DNA of 64,000 bases from Burhinus oedicnemus (lineage: Eukaryota; Chordata; Aves; Charadriiformes; Burhinidae). Under the pieces are notes generated by a model. That model was not told the DNA's origin, made no database searches, and was given only the letters and a program-made list of their open reading frames with translations. Below, in pieces: positions 1-12,849 of the stretch. Position 1 is the stretch's first letter; each line of letters begins with the position of its first letter. The DNA lies in contig VFFE01006841.1 in NCBI GenBank assembly GCA_008921705.1, positions 190,953 to 254,952 of the forward strand, read 5' to 3'. A program made the position numbers and the translations under genes.

Positions 1-3000
1 AACAATGTGCCCATCCTGCTTCTGAGACTGACTGGCTCAAATAGCCCTGACATAACCTCAAAAATTTTCACAAGGCAGGCGTCTGTCTTCTTCTTTCAAA
101 CCCTCTTACAATCAAAAGTAATCCACTTCCAGCAATAGAGATATAAGTCAATAAAGCAAGGACAGCTTTAGGATGCTTTCATGAATCATGGTTTAACAGA
201 TCTAAAACAGCAGCAGCATAGTTGTGCATTATAATTCAGCTGACAGGAACTATGACTTCTTCACATGACAAGTCCCATCAAAATCAGAAAGATCACAAGG
301 ACTTTAGGTGCTGATATTGCAAATGACAGCGCAAAGACAAACTGCTGAGACTACACACTGTCCCACTAAAAATCAATAGAAATACTTTAAGATCCCCCTT
401 TCTATCCTGGTGCTACCAGTGCTGAATTTGAGCTATGTTTTGTAGTCCTGTAGTAGGATATTCAAATAGGGGCAAATACACAGAGAAAGAAAATAACTCA
501 CCTGATTATGTTTTTAAATATTGGTTATGTTATTCTACAGTCCTGAGCTCTAGTCAGTAAATTGCATCACACCAGTTTTCTGCAATAAGCATGCTATAGA
601 TACATATATACGGCACTAAAGAGCTTATAGTGTTATTTTCAACTTCATACTCAATATATGGGACTCCTTTTTAGAGTAAGACAACTAGCTTTAGATGACT
701 GACCTAAGAAAACAAGCAACAACAACAAAATACGAGGGAAACAGCACTGTTTTTTGTTTTGGGTTTTGTTTTTGGTTTTGTTTTTTTTTTTAAACCACAA
801 CATAGTGAGGCAAAGTCACAGTAGGCAGGGTTTGCCAGAGGCTGGCCACATCAAAAGCAGAAGTTCCTAGTACTTTGTCTCCATCGGGATCAGACCAACA
901 AAAAGTGAAAAAAAACACACTCCTCAGAGTGAAACCGCAGGAGACAAAGGTTCTGCCACTCTCACAGATAAGCCGTGGAGCTGGGCACACAGAGTGATCT
1001 CTCCACCTGGGCAGCCACCAGCTCAAAGTGTACATGCACAACAGAGAGCAGCTTCAAAACTTTCCCAGTCATTCAGCACTCAGCAGGACATAAGGGACAA
1101 CTCACCTGCTAACCTCCAATAGCAGAAAACCGGATTACATGAGGAGGATCATAACAACTTTATAGTACTCTGATCCTAGAATAATAAGAATTCAGGTGAT
1201 TCAACCTGCCTGCCTTTGTGCTACTCTTCCATCCAGTTTGCTGCTAAAATCACATGCCTTTGTCACACTGTTTGCAGACATCTACACTATAAACATTGAA
1301 AATATGGAAGATGCGTAGCCTGAACTGTTGCAATTTTGCACGTAAAACTGCATAAAGATCCATTCACTTTATCCCTAGCAGTCATGCAGACACTTTTCCC
1401 TGAGTATTAATCATAGGATTTAATTTTGAGTGTCGGGTTCAACCATGCCCTAAAGTCCTGAAGAAAGCAGTGCTGAAGCCATTTCTGTTTTAATGCAAAG
1501 GAGCTAGGTGTGGCAAAATATTTAGGAAAAGTAATCCAAATTCACTTTTTAAGAAGATTAGTTAAACTGCATTAAGCTGGCAAGTGGATGCTTTTACTCA
1601 GAATGAAAGTGGCCTTAACTTGGTTGAGTTTAATTTGCTTTGGAAGAAGATCAGAAATTAATCTGATTTAACTAATCCACTTTAAGTCCAATAATTACTT
1701 GTGATTCTTGAGTTTTCCAGTGCAGACAAACCCACTTTCATCTTAATTGTCAATCTCTGAGCTTGCAGATCTAGATGGAACAGTTTAAGGAACACGTTCT
1801 ACATATAGGTTAGCATCTCCATGGCTAATCCTCATTAAATAATTTTGTGATCTTACGTAATACAATTCCATTGCAAAACAAGAGAGATTAATCACCTTCA
1901 GTGGTCTACAGAATAGGCTATGTGTGCACTAAACACAATAGAATAATTTAAGGCAGGCTTACCAGATATTCTGTTGTTCAAGAGGCTTTTAGCTGATAAT
2001 GGTTGCAGGTTTTATGGGTCAGATTGTTTTATCGGTTGAATATATTGAAAATGGATCTCAAAAGGAAGAAAATATAGAACTTTCCTCTGTGACCTTACCT
2101 TAGCATTGGTCTCCTATCCAGGTTTATAAGAGCCCCTCCTGGAGCAGTTAATATGCAAACAGGGTAGATGCTCTGAGGTAGAAATTTTCAGGTGGCCCTG
2201 GGGCACCAATCCATCACCCACAGATGATGCTGGTATGCACATTGCTCAGTATTTTCAAAGATTTTCCATCTATCACCTAAAGGGAGGTCAAACATATTGA
2301 TTATTTTACAGGGTTTCTGAGGATGGAAATTACCATTAGATCAGAGGAAATCTGAACAAGTGACACAAATGCAAATAGTAATTCACTCCAGGAAAAAGAG
2401 GCTGAAGTCAAGCCTGCTGCAGTTATTCATTTGGGTTTTGTGACACTTGTCAGCCATGTATTGCAACCTTGCTTCAGGGAACAAGTAGAGAACAGCCCTA
2501 CTGTTGCCAACCCAGCCTAAATATTACCTGCAGTTCTCACCTGCAAATGTGGTTTTGGAAAGAGAACTGCTTAGGCTTCAGGGAGAGCTCATGCCTCCAC
2601 ACTTCTCGCTGTCCCAGCTCTCTCAGGGAAGGGGTTGCTACTGTCCCTGCCTTACATCCCCACTGGCCCCAGGAGGCAGGGCTGAGCACAACTGGGGCCA
2701 GCCACTTTCCAGAGGAACTGTTTAACCCAGGTAGAGAACAGCAGCTCGGGGCAGGATACACTGAATTCATGCTCATGTCCCTTCTGGCCTCCAGGAAGAG
2801 GGACCGGGGGGTGCAGACTCCAGCACAAAGCTCAGAAAGACATGACGAAATGGTACAGATGCCGTTTTGCCCCAGGAGCAGAAATACCTCAGTAAGGCTC
2901 CACATATAATTGCCATCTCACTGAAGTACTTAGAAAATTGACAGCAGGAATTGTCAGGTTTCAGACAGCATCTGCACAGCGTATGACCCCAGCTCATAGT

Positions 3001-5430
3001 CTGCTACACAGCACCAGCACAGTGCCTCAATTCATTTGGACTCTGCCTACACCAAACTAGACTTACTCTTAGCAGGAAAACTATCTCAAACCCATTCACG
3101 GCATGTTGGTCTCAGCCAGCGTTCCTGTCTATCATGTCACAAAGCCAGTGAGCTGATGCCCAAAGCACAACTAAGGACACACGTTTCACAGCTCAGAGGG
3201 TCCACTCAACCCCTGACTGAACAGTAGCTGTCCTACCTGAACATTACCACATGCCCTCCAGCCAGTTAGAAACATCACCAGCCACTGGCTGTGGCAGGCA
3301 GAAGGGAAGAAAGGCTCTAACCCCACCATGAGCTCCTGCCCTGCATCACCAGGAGGCCCTGGGGGATGCCTCAGCACTGATCAGCTGAACCTTCACGGCG
3401 CTTTCTTTTACATTAGACTCTGCCTAGGTGCTCTCTAAAAGAGCAGAACTGATGCAACTGATCCACATTTTGACTAATCCCTTTCAGCTAAATCCAGTTG
3501 CCACAGTAATAAAGCCATGATGACCTAGTCCCAACTGATGAGAGTAACCTCACTTACAAGTTTGAATAGATTCATCTGGGAAGTTAATGCTCGAAGGTTA
3601 TAACAAGCCTGCAAAAGAAGTAGTTTTGTGTGGTTAGCCTTCTCCAAGATTGTTAAACCTCTACAACAGCAAAGCAGGTAAAACCCTAAATTTAACACTA
3701 AAATACTTTCTATTTTAAGGCATATTTATGACAATAAAAACTGCTATCTTCCACACTCATGAGTGTTATTGTTGGGGGGTTTTTTATTGATTCAGAAACA
3801 GATGGATTTTCCACTAGCCAGACATTAAGGCAACAAAACAAAAACCTCACGTACTCTGTAAACAAAATATATTGACCATAAAAACCTAACTCCATGATGA
3901 ATATAGAAATAAAATCTTATGTCTTAATCATAATGTTACCTGACTGTCAGATACAGCAGACAACAACAAAGAATACTCACAGTCTATAGTGAACTAAAGC
4001 AATATATTGCCATATTTAAATGCACATGATAGATAATGGGGTATCTCTATCACCATCTTGTGCCTTGCCACTCTCCAGCTCATCTACTTTGGTTTTTGAA
4101 TGGAAGGGAAGAGAGAAGAAATCCATGACTAATGACATTTTTTTAAGTATTCTGTTCTACATCTGTTTAGCTTCTCCACAAGAGGAAGAAAGAATAAGGG
4201 TGAGGGGAGAACCTCTCGGAAGTGCCGATACAGATAGATCATTCACAATGCACATTCTCCCCCACAATGGTTACGTGTGTATGTTTTCAATATCTTTTAT
4301 ATACATATATATAAAAATTTAAAAAAATTCCAGACAACATAATGCAACATGGAATTTCACACAAAGTTTTATAAGACCAAGTTAAGCAAGAGAGAGAAAG
4401 ATATAGGAAATTGCTATGTTAAGCAACTCTTATCCAATGACTTTTCACAAATTTTAATGGAATATAGACTCAAGACACAAAGAGAAGATTATTTGTTTGT
4501 TGCTTTTCTGTGTTCCAGGCCTGAAAGACCACAGAGCCTGTGACTGTGGAAGCACTGGGCTTAGCAATGCAAAGAAAGACCTTCACTCAAATTGTTCTCG
4601 CACTGTTTCAAGTGAAGGGCAGAAACCCAAACTGCTCAGCTACTGCCCCAAAATCTACTCTGGCACAGCTGTGAACCCATAACACAGCTGGCAAGGCATA
4701 TGAACAAGAATTAAATCTCATTTCAAGTCCTGGATGGCACTGAAGCTACTTTGTGTGAAGGTCTGTCCTAGTCACCTTCTTCCTTCTTAACAGCAGCTCT
4801 TCTCTTCCTCCTTTGACCAGCTCTACCACCACTTCTAAGGACTACAGAGCAGTTCCCTGAAGTGCCTAAACCCCAGAGCCACCAGCCTGCTTCCTGCCTG
4901 TGCCTACACATAACACACTGGAGCTTCTGAGCCTTTTCTTCTGTTACCTTTCTAGGTCCTCAAATTTGCAAAATTATCAATGTTAGTTCTGACCAGATCA
5001 TCTTTTCCAGACTGCCTCCCTTCCATCACAAATTGTACGGCTCATACACCTTCTCATGGGCTACTTTTCTTACCAGCAATCCTTTTTCAACAGCTCTTAT
5101 AACCATATTTCCGTTACCCTCATCTTTTCCATGTTTCTTTAATGATGCTACCTACTTCCTGCCTCTCACTTTTCTTCCTCTGCTCTTTTTAGTACTTACC
5201 ATTTCTTTCCTTTCTCTTCACAGGCAGCTCAATATGCCCTTTTCTCACCTCTTCCACAGGCTGTACATGCTTCTGTTCTCCACTCAGCCTACCCTCCGCT
5301 CTTTCATTTTTATATTTGATTTTGAAGCTACATTCAACAAAATCTAAACAAAAAGCAGGAAAGAAAGCAAGCACTAGTAAAGCCCTGATTATAGCTCCAT
5401 ACATCCTCCAGCAAAGTTTAGCTCTAGTGG
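1..5430. other. Non-coding stretch, no recognised gene
   Basis: No exon, RNA gene or recognisable transposon was found in this span. It holds a T/G-rich low-complexity run near 749-791, a GC-richer patch at about 2540-2880 where short frames overlap on both strands, and a pyrimidine-rich tract at about 5000-5223 that ends in a consensus-like splice acceptor. The frames in the GC-rich patch carry no recognisable domain and probably reflect the lower stop-codon density there. A lncRNA exon cannot be excluded. Confidence 0.5.
749..791. repeat. T-rich low-complexity run (TTTTG-like)
   Basis: Thymine runs interrupted by G at irregular 4-7 base spacing. This could be a decayed (TTTTG)n microsatellite or the A-rich tail of an unrecognised antisense retroposon; no element body was recognised next to it. 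Confidence 0.7.
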
Positions 5431-5439
5431 CCTTGCTAA

Positions 5440-5900
5440 CGGTTTAAGGAGGGCCAATAGATCTCATTCAGGTAACACACCTGGAGCAGTAAATGACTGC
5501 GCTCGGCTGTCTTGGCTCGATCTCACATCATTAGCACAGAGATATCGCTGTGCTCCACAAAGCCAGGCATTACTCTCAGTGTATGATATAAACTCTGCAT
5601 AAGCAAGCAAAACTTAACACAGGACAAAACTACTTGCTTCATATTAGTAAAGCATTCCGGAAAATAAATTCCCAGAGGATTACTGCTCTTCCAGTTGTGT
5701 GGCCTGCAGCCTTATGCCTTTCAGCAACGCAGCTGAGGCAGTCAATAACCACTCTGAAAGGCACTGCCGTCCATGGTGAATTATTGCTTAATTAGATGGA
5801 GCCGGGCTGTTCTATCACATGTGCAATGCTTTATGAATAAAATTAAGTGTATCCTGCTTTCTAAGCATTCATCTCACCACAGCACATAAACCTGGGAAGT
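5440..5900. promoter_or_regulatory. Candidate conserved non-coding (enhancer-like) element
   Basis: This stretch is moderately balanced in base composition, free of recognisable repeats, and dense in homeodomain-style TAATTA/ATTA cores, for example GCTTAATTAGATGG near 5786 followed by TTTATGAATAAAATTAAG near 5830. It also has an E-box-like CACATGTG at about 5817. That composition is typical of vertebrate developmental enhancers, but conservation cannot be seen from one sequence. This is inference only, and chance AT-rich sequence is the main alternative. Confidence 0.2.
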
Positions 5901-8900
5901 GACAGCTTGCTACCAGGAGGAGCTCTACCCAAAAGAGGTACCTGTTATGTTTCAAAGGAGTGCAACTATAAACAGTTCAAGCAACTCAATAGTCTGCAGT
6001 GCTGTCAGTCATAAATGCTTACGTGGTGCAGGAGCAGAGTAAAGCTCCAGTCAATATCAAGACCCCACTGTGATGAGCTGCGTCAATGTGGGAAAACAGC
6101 CCAGTGAGAGTTTCTCCACAAAAGCAGCTCCATGGTCACTCCCCATCTAAGCTTGCTCTAATTCCCCACTAAGGGTGCCTTTATACTAATCTGCTTCCAA
6201 ACTAGTTTGAGGCAATTTCAGAAAGATCCTCTGTTTGGATTAAGAGTGGCCACATGAAGAGTTTGTGCAAAAATAGCTGCCATGCTTTAAATCCACATTC
6301 TAGATTGTTTTGAAACGGCTTTCATGTAGAAGTATATACCTTAAACATAAAACCTCTGCCTTGAAGGATTTCTTATCCAAAAACCCAGTCTGGCAAACAC
6401 TTATCACCTTCTCAGCTTGCAGTACACAATTAAACGCTTCCAGTGTGTTTTAAGAAGGTTGCATAAAGTTTTGTGATCTAAAATGTTAGGAATAGCTTTT
6501 AATTTCTGAGTTAATTGCAGGTGATCTCCCTTATGTCAAACTCCTAACAAGAGGTCAATAAATTCAGTAGGAGGTCTTTTCAAGCAGTATTTAAATTTCC
6601 AGTTCATAAGAGAAGACTCTAAAATCAGCGTATATAAGAGTGAGTACTGCACTTCTCAAGAGGCTAAAATCACTTATACTTCCCACATTTCAAATGTTTT
6701 GTTAGATCTAATACTATAAATACACATGTTAATACTTTCATTATTTGGTTAGTCCATTACTGGGGGCTTTCTATACAAAATTGGCACAAAATTAATTCCC
6801 TGATTAATTAAAGACTTTAAAAGGTAGTCAAAGAGTAAACAGAAGGATGAAGGAAGATTGTAACTAATACTACTGCTAAAAGGCTTTGTAATTTGTGTAG
6901 CACAGGAAAAGTCCCTACAAACCAGACCTAAACAAACATTGTCTGGTATTTAAATAGGTCTAGAAGTCCAGGGGAGCAGTGATCGCAGTCCAGATAAATC
7001 CAAAGATTAATTAAATAAATAGAGATGCTGTTAGTGGACAGTGATTCCAACGCCTGTTCAGTACAGGGTTGAGGGCAGTAACCATCACATCTCGCAAATG
7101 GGTGACACTGTCTGCAGAAGGGAATAACCCAACTGAGAGCAAAGATGGTGTACTAATTCCATTGAGCACCTCTACTGATGGGTCTCTGCAACAGGTCCTG
7201 GCTAGATGAAGCTGCTGTTCTCCGAAGGAAGGCCTGAGGAAATGTAATCACAGGCTCTACCTACTGAGTGGAAGATGGACTGTGTAACACTGAAGGCACA
7301 AACACTAAGGGCAAGCGTGGGTCATGCATATTGGACTAGTGATCTTTCTACTAACTGTCATCATTGATGTGTCATGTAATCTCCTTTGAAAGCTGGTAAT
7401 ATACTAAAGACCATGAACTTAGAGAATGTATGTGTAATTCATCTATTCTATAACATCAAATATGTGACATTAATAGCTCCAGCAGGATATTAAAGTAAAA
7501 ATTCCTCAGCCTACCCTGGACAAGAGTAGCTAGCCAGAAGGCTAGCCCTCAATGCCTGCCTCCAGAAAAAGCCATCAAGCCCTCACATTTTTGTTCCAAA
7601 CCTCAATTCTCAAAGACATGGGCCATGGGTGATTGAAGACACTAAAGCTTTCGAAGAAGAAAGAAGGGAGATTAAGCTCCTACAGAGAAGAGGAAGAGTC
7701 CTGTTGGCTACTCAGTGCAAACTTTGAAGCTGGAGCAGTGAAAGTCAGTGGGAAATTACATTGGAGGGAGGCTGCCCAGAACAAGACACATTTAGGCTCT
7801 GGTTGAAAAAGGGTAAGTGTGGCTACCTACTTATTAAGACTAACTGGATTTGTGTGCGTGTGTGTGTTTGTAACTTTTCCTACCATTTTGGCAGGCAACA
7901 GTATGGCCTTGTTTGGCCAGTTAAGTTTGTCTGAAGTTGGCTAAAAGGTGGCTTGGGGGAAAACCACTAAACTGAGCAGATAGTAAAAATTTTAGTGTGA
8001 CAGTGATCCTTGCAGTCCTGCAGGCATTTTTAGGAGAGTCAATGCTGAAGGGTACATCTTGCTACACTGTTAATGACCCTTATTTGCAGTTGGTGTCACT
8101 GGTGCCAAGTCTTGGAAAATAGTTCCCTGTGGCAAACACAAACCAGCATTTCTCTTGCAAAGAGCAGATGATGAGCAGTACCCTGGGACTCTAGGCAAAG
8201 CCTGAGGCATCGCACTTCGGAAATTTTCAGTTCTCTTTCTTTTCCCTGTTTCCATAATTTCAGGAGAGGTTATAGAAGAAGCCAGGCAAATACAGCCATA
8301 ACCTAAGTAACATTTCTGAAAGTCGTATGGTTACATTGGTTTACTTGTTACACTATAAACTGGTCCTTTTTTGTTCATCAATGCAACTGCTGAAATCTCT
8401 TGTTTCACTTCAGTGCTTTGGTTCTCATAATCCCAATTCATAGTTAATACTTGAGAGTATTGCAGATAAATCAGCTGAGGTAGTGAGAAGAAAGAGGGGC
8501 AACAGCTGCTATTTTAGAGGCCAGTGGATTTAGTGTGCTAGTCTCTTTTCTGATTTACACTGTGTAACATTGCAACTTTCATACAGTGGGAGACACCCTG
8601 GACCAGCTGGTTGTGAAAGTAATGTGGGTTTGTATGTCACAGTCTGCAGCTGCCTGGCTTGGATAGAGAGCCACCATTCTCCAAGTAAGCCTTACCTTCA
8701 AACAAGCTGTTCTTGTTCATCATATGTCATTCCTCATCAGCTACAGTCTTGGTTTCTTTAGGTTATGACAGTTCTGCCAGGTATGTGCTTTTCATGAGAA
8801 CTTTGCGCCAGCAGCCCCACAGAAACAGTCTGCATGAAAAATTAATTTATGTCGAATCACTGCAGCTTCTGTTTTATCAAAGCAAGTGCTTCTACCCTCA

Positions 8901-11351
8901 ACCAGTGTAAGACACAGATGGGAGGTTCTAGGCAATCAGCTGCAAGATTAGGAAGAAATCCAAATGTATAACCTGCTCGTGCACTTCTGAATTTGAAAAA
9001 TAAATATCCAGTAGCATAGGACCAGCAGGCAGGAGATCACTGCTGTCCATCAAATATGTTATCAACTTCAGTAATGGAACATGGCTATTTATCTGCGATG
9101 AAAACACACTGCTGTATAGTCTGTGTTGATTAACTCATCACATAAATCCTCTCTTACAGGAATTTTCAGGAGGTATTGAAAGCATTATTAGAAATGTCAA
9201 GGCTACAACTGTCAGGAGCTACAGTGTGGGGGAGCCTCAATTGAACAAAGCAGCACGTAACAAGAAGAAAACCCTGTGAACTAAAAACGTTTGATTAATT
9301 TAACTTTCTTATACAAAATCAAAACCTCAGTTTGTTTTCTAATCCTTCCCTCACTGATCAGAAAAGCATCTCCACTTTAGAACATTATTTTGATTTAGTT
9401 TCCTGCTATGATCTCCCCAAGCAACTTTGCCAATTGGATGTCTTAGGTCAGGTGAATTTTCACGAATGACTGGACTGCTGATAAGTTTTAAGCTTCCTAT
9501 CGTCTTAATATTGCCTCCATAATTATATACCCCTCATATATCCAGAAATAAACATAATTTTTCAAAGAGGTGATATCAGACAAAGAAGACCCAGATTGAG
9601 CTGAAGTCCTTAGAGGAGCTGCAGATGATGCGAGGACATCCCACAGACTGAAGAATGAACAGTGCTGTTTTGGAGTTGCTAAAAAGCCTGTAAAGACTGT
9701 AGAAACACCAGGAAAAATCATTAGACCCTTGCAAGGAAAAGGAATTCTATGTGTTGTTGCTACTAAAAGACTCAAATAAAAATGAATAAAATTAGAAATA
9801 AAGCTTTTATAATAGTCTCTCAAATTTTTATTCCGAATCTCTTCAATTCCTAGATGTAGTTTTTGTGATGTTAATCTATTTTTTAGCAGCTACATAGCAT
9901 TTTTACTAAACAATTTCCTGTCTTAGAAAATATTTACTTTATGTGCAAAATAAAAAAAATGAATATCATAAAGCTGGAAAGGTCTCCATTTTTTGTTTAT
10001 ATGTGAAAACCTGACTATTGTATTTGGATGTTTTATTACAATACCTCATGGAAGTCATATACTGGTGGCTCCCATTCTTCCCTGCACATTGTGCTCCCTA
10101 GCTGGATTTTCACTTCCATCATTAAAGACCTTCTTTCACATGGGATGAGGCTGTCATAGTGTCATTATGAAGGAAGGAAATTATGAGCCAACAGGGAAAT
10201 GTTTTTGAATACAAAATATAACTGATTTGAATGAAATGTTCCATTTTCAAGTGTTTTGCCAGAAACTTAACTTTTTTTCAAGACAACAAAAACAAACTGA
10301 AGTATCCATACAGCTTCTTTTTTAAAGTTTTGTCAACAGTGGGAAACCATCAGGCATCACAGTGTTTGTCCATAACAATGATTTATCTAAGTGTAGGAAA
10401 ACTAGAAATCCCCAAATTTAGGCACAATAAACCCAGACAATATTTGTCTGCAATGACAATAATACTATTGAAATTATTACTATTATAATTTAAATCATAG
10501 TAGGTCAAATTTAGTTTATTCAGGCAGGGTTTGTTCTTCCTATAGGAACATCTGTGAGAGGGGCTGTGGGAAAAAGAGAAAAGTATCCCATGCTTTATCC
10601 TGATTTCTTTTACTAAATCAAATACATTTAACTAAAGTAGGTAATTTTCAGCATAGTAAATACAGAGGGCCACTGCAGCCAGGGAATGCTAAACTTTTTG
10701 CCCTCCCCTTTCACAGGATCTGTGAGAAACAGAAAATGAATGCCTGAGATCCTCCAGTATAAAGCAAGCATGCCCTTTAAGTCTGTCCCACGTGTTGTTA
10801 AGACACTAAATGCTTTCTTCACCATAGTATTCGAAGTGAGAAAAGGTGTGATACTGCAAAGAGGGTGAAGAACTGTAAATTTGAAGGAACAATGTCATAA
10901 TAACCCTACTAAGATTCCTTGCCTGTGTTAGTGCTATAACCACAGGTGTTCTTAAAAAGATACATTTTTTAATCTGTTTTGTTTCTTAACGTATACACTG
11001 CTTGTTTCCCTCTTCCCGCATACTTCAACAGGTAGTTCTTTCTCTTGTTTTATTTCTCTTTCATCTGTTCATTTCCAGGAACACGTTCGGTGTTTGTGTT
11101 TTGAATTTATAGCACAGTGAGAACATATTGAATTTAAAGCCATAATCTAATGTAAAGACATTCAAATCACTACAAATAATAAAAGGCAGATATAAATTGT
11201 CCTAGACTGCATAGTTCCGACTACAAGAAATACGATTCAAGATTAATTTGTAGTGGCATTTTGGCTGTCTCAATATAGACTAAAGAGAGATGGAACGCCT
11301 GCTCTGATCTTCATAAACTGAAGTTCAGCTCCTGTGTAGATTTTGAATTCC
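5901..11351. other. Non-coding stretch, no recognised gene
   Basis: Nothing gene-like was recognised. Minor items are a short GCTAGCC-agaa-GGCTAGC hairpin near 7532-7549, a GTAAGT-type splice-donor match at about 7812 after a purine-rich segment, and a short TG-rich run at 7850-7870. None is strong enough to call an exon. Confidence 0.5.
7850..7870. repeat. Short (TG)n run
   Basis: Alternating TG interrupted by one CG step, about ten dinucleotides long. A potential microsatellite. Confidence 0.7.
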
Positions 11352-11369
11352 CATTTGCATATGCAAATG
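11352..11369. promoter_or_regulatory. 18-bp palindromic double octamer (Oct/POU-like site)
   Basis: CATTTGCATATGCAAATG is a perfect 18-bp palindrome made of two overlapping octamer motifs, ATTTGCAT and its complement ATGCAAAT. POU-domain factors (Oct1/Oct4/Brn families) bind ATGCAAAT, and palindromic arrangements can bind dimers. The same 14-base core recurs at 12816-12829 and 37944-37957. Binding is inference; the palindrome and the recurrence are directly visible. Confidence 0.4.
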
Positions 11370-12815
11370 ACACCATTGTTTATGTAAATTGGACATTTAT
11401 TCACATGGCAGAGTAGAAAATGTGCAATAAGCCTACGCGCAATTAGTGCAAGCAACTGTGCTATCCACATACACAAAAGAAACCCTAATTACAAGAAGCA
11501 GCTACCAAGTAACTTCCAGGTCAATGCAACACTTTCCATGCTTCAGCAGCACGCAGTCAATGACATTACTTTAACAGTTATTTTCAGAAATTGCCAATAA
11601 TCCAATAAGGGAAGGAAATTAATTTGCAGCTGTAATATCAATAGAGATATGGCAGTCATATCTCTCAATATGAGACAGGAGGAAAAGCAGAGATCATTTA
11701 ACTCAGTATTCCTGAAAATAGTTCCGGGAACCCTTGCACTCCAGCAGACCATAGCTGCCATCTCTTCACCATCACAGACTACTCACTGTTCTCTGACGAC
11801 ATCAAATACTTCTCCAACATCTGCACATGTATAGGGTTGCAAACAGATAGATAAGCCAACGAGACACATACTAAAATTGCTGCAAAGTAATTCATCCTTC
11901 TGCTTCAGTTATTCATCCAAAAATAATTAATACATGCAGACTTTGAACACATCATGCAGGTCAAGTTTGGCAGGGAGTCTTTGATAAGTCAATGAAACTA
12001 TGAATAAAATCTTTTTTAGGAGAATAAAAGTTACCTCATGGTGACTCTGAAAGTCTTTCTCATATCATCTTGTGATGAGATGCATTTCTTTATTCTCAAT
12101 TTATTTCTCTGTGGGAGGTCCAGTCTGAAGCACAAGGAAAATGGCAGCAAAATGGCAGCCCCACCGAGAGAAAGGGAAGGAGGGAGGGAAAGCAAGTGTC
12201 TTATCCAAGGAACAGAGATACCTAAACAATGACCAGAATATCTGTGAATGAACACTGAAGGCACATTTTTGATCCATGTTGTTTAGTCTTATTTAAGAAA
12301 GACTGATACAGCTATCAAAGTTATATATAATTTCTGCCATTTTCATAGAAATAAAGAGTGTTCATGAAGTCATTTGATTCTGGTAGTCCTTCTTTACTGA
12401 TATTGAAATTGAGTAAGCACATGGTTTTAAGCTGAACAGGAGTCGTGTCCCCCCTCCCCCAACTATTCTTCTTGAGCACCCCTACAGGTCTATACACACT
12501 TTAGTCTTTACACTTCAGCAATAACACAGCTGTTCCCCAAATGTGTTCAACAACTGTTCTCTAATGCCATCAGTTTCATAGTGTAAATGGGTCCTAAAAT
12601 AGCTGGAACATTATGTCCTTTACCATTATATCTTCCCGCCTGGCTGCCAGATTGTTCTCTTTTCCTTTTTTGATGGATTAAGTAGAACCACAGCAATTTG
12701 TTGATTTGAAAACTAAGCAATCTCTTTAAACTGTCTCTATACTCATTCACTGCTGTCACTGACTCTACCTGAACTCATTTTGGAGCCTGCATTACAAAAG
12801 CTTTATTCATGAGGA

Positions 12816-12829
12816 ATTTGCATATGCAA
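12816..12829. promoter_or_regulatory. Second copy of palindromic octamer core
   Basis: ATTTGCATATGCAA matches the core of the 11352-11369 palindrome exactly and contains the 12-bp perfect palindrome TTGCATATGCAA. It is flanked by GGA on the left and GCAG on the right. The flanks do not match the first copy, so this is not a visible duplication. A POU-type binding site is inferred. Confidence 0.35.
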
Positions 12830-12849
12830 GCAGTGTTGATGAATCCAAT

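Noticed and set aside
2469..2909. Overlapping frames of 146 codons (+) and 122 codons (-) as a gene
   Set aside because: They lie in a GC-richer patch where stops are rare on both strands, show no domain or splice context, and neither strand is favoured.
7650..7815. Exon ending at the GTAAGT near 7812
   Set aside because: A single donor-like hexamer with no open frame of note and no acceptor upstream is expected by chance many times in 64 kb.
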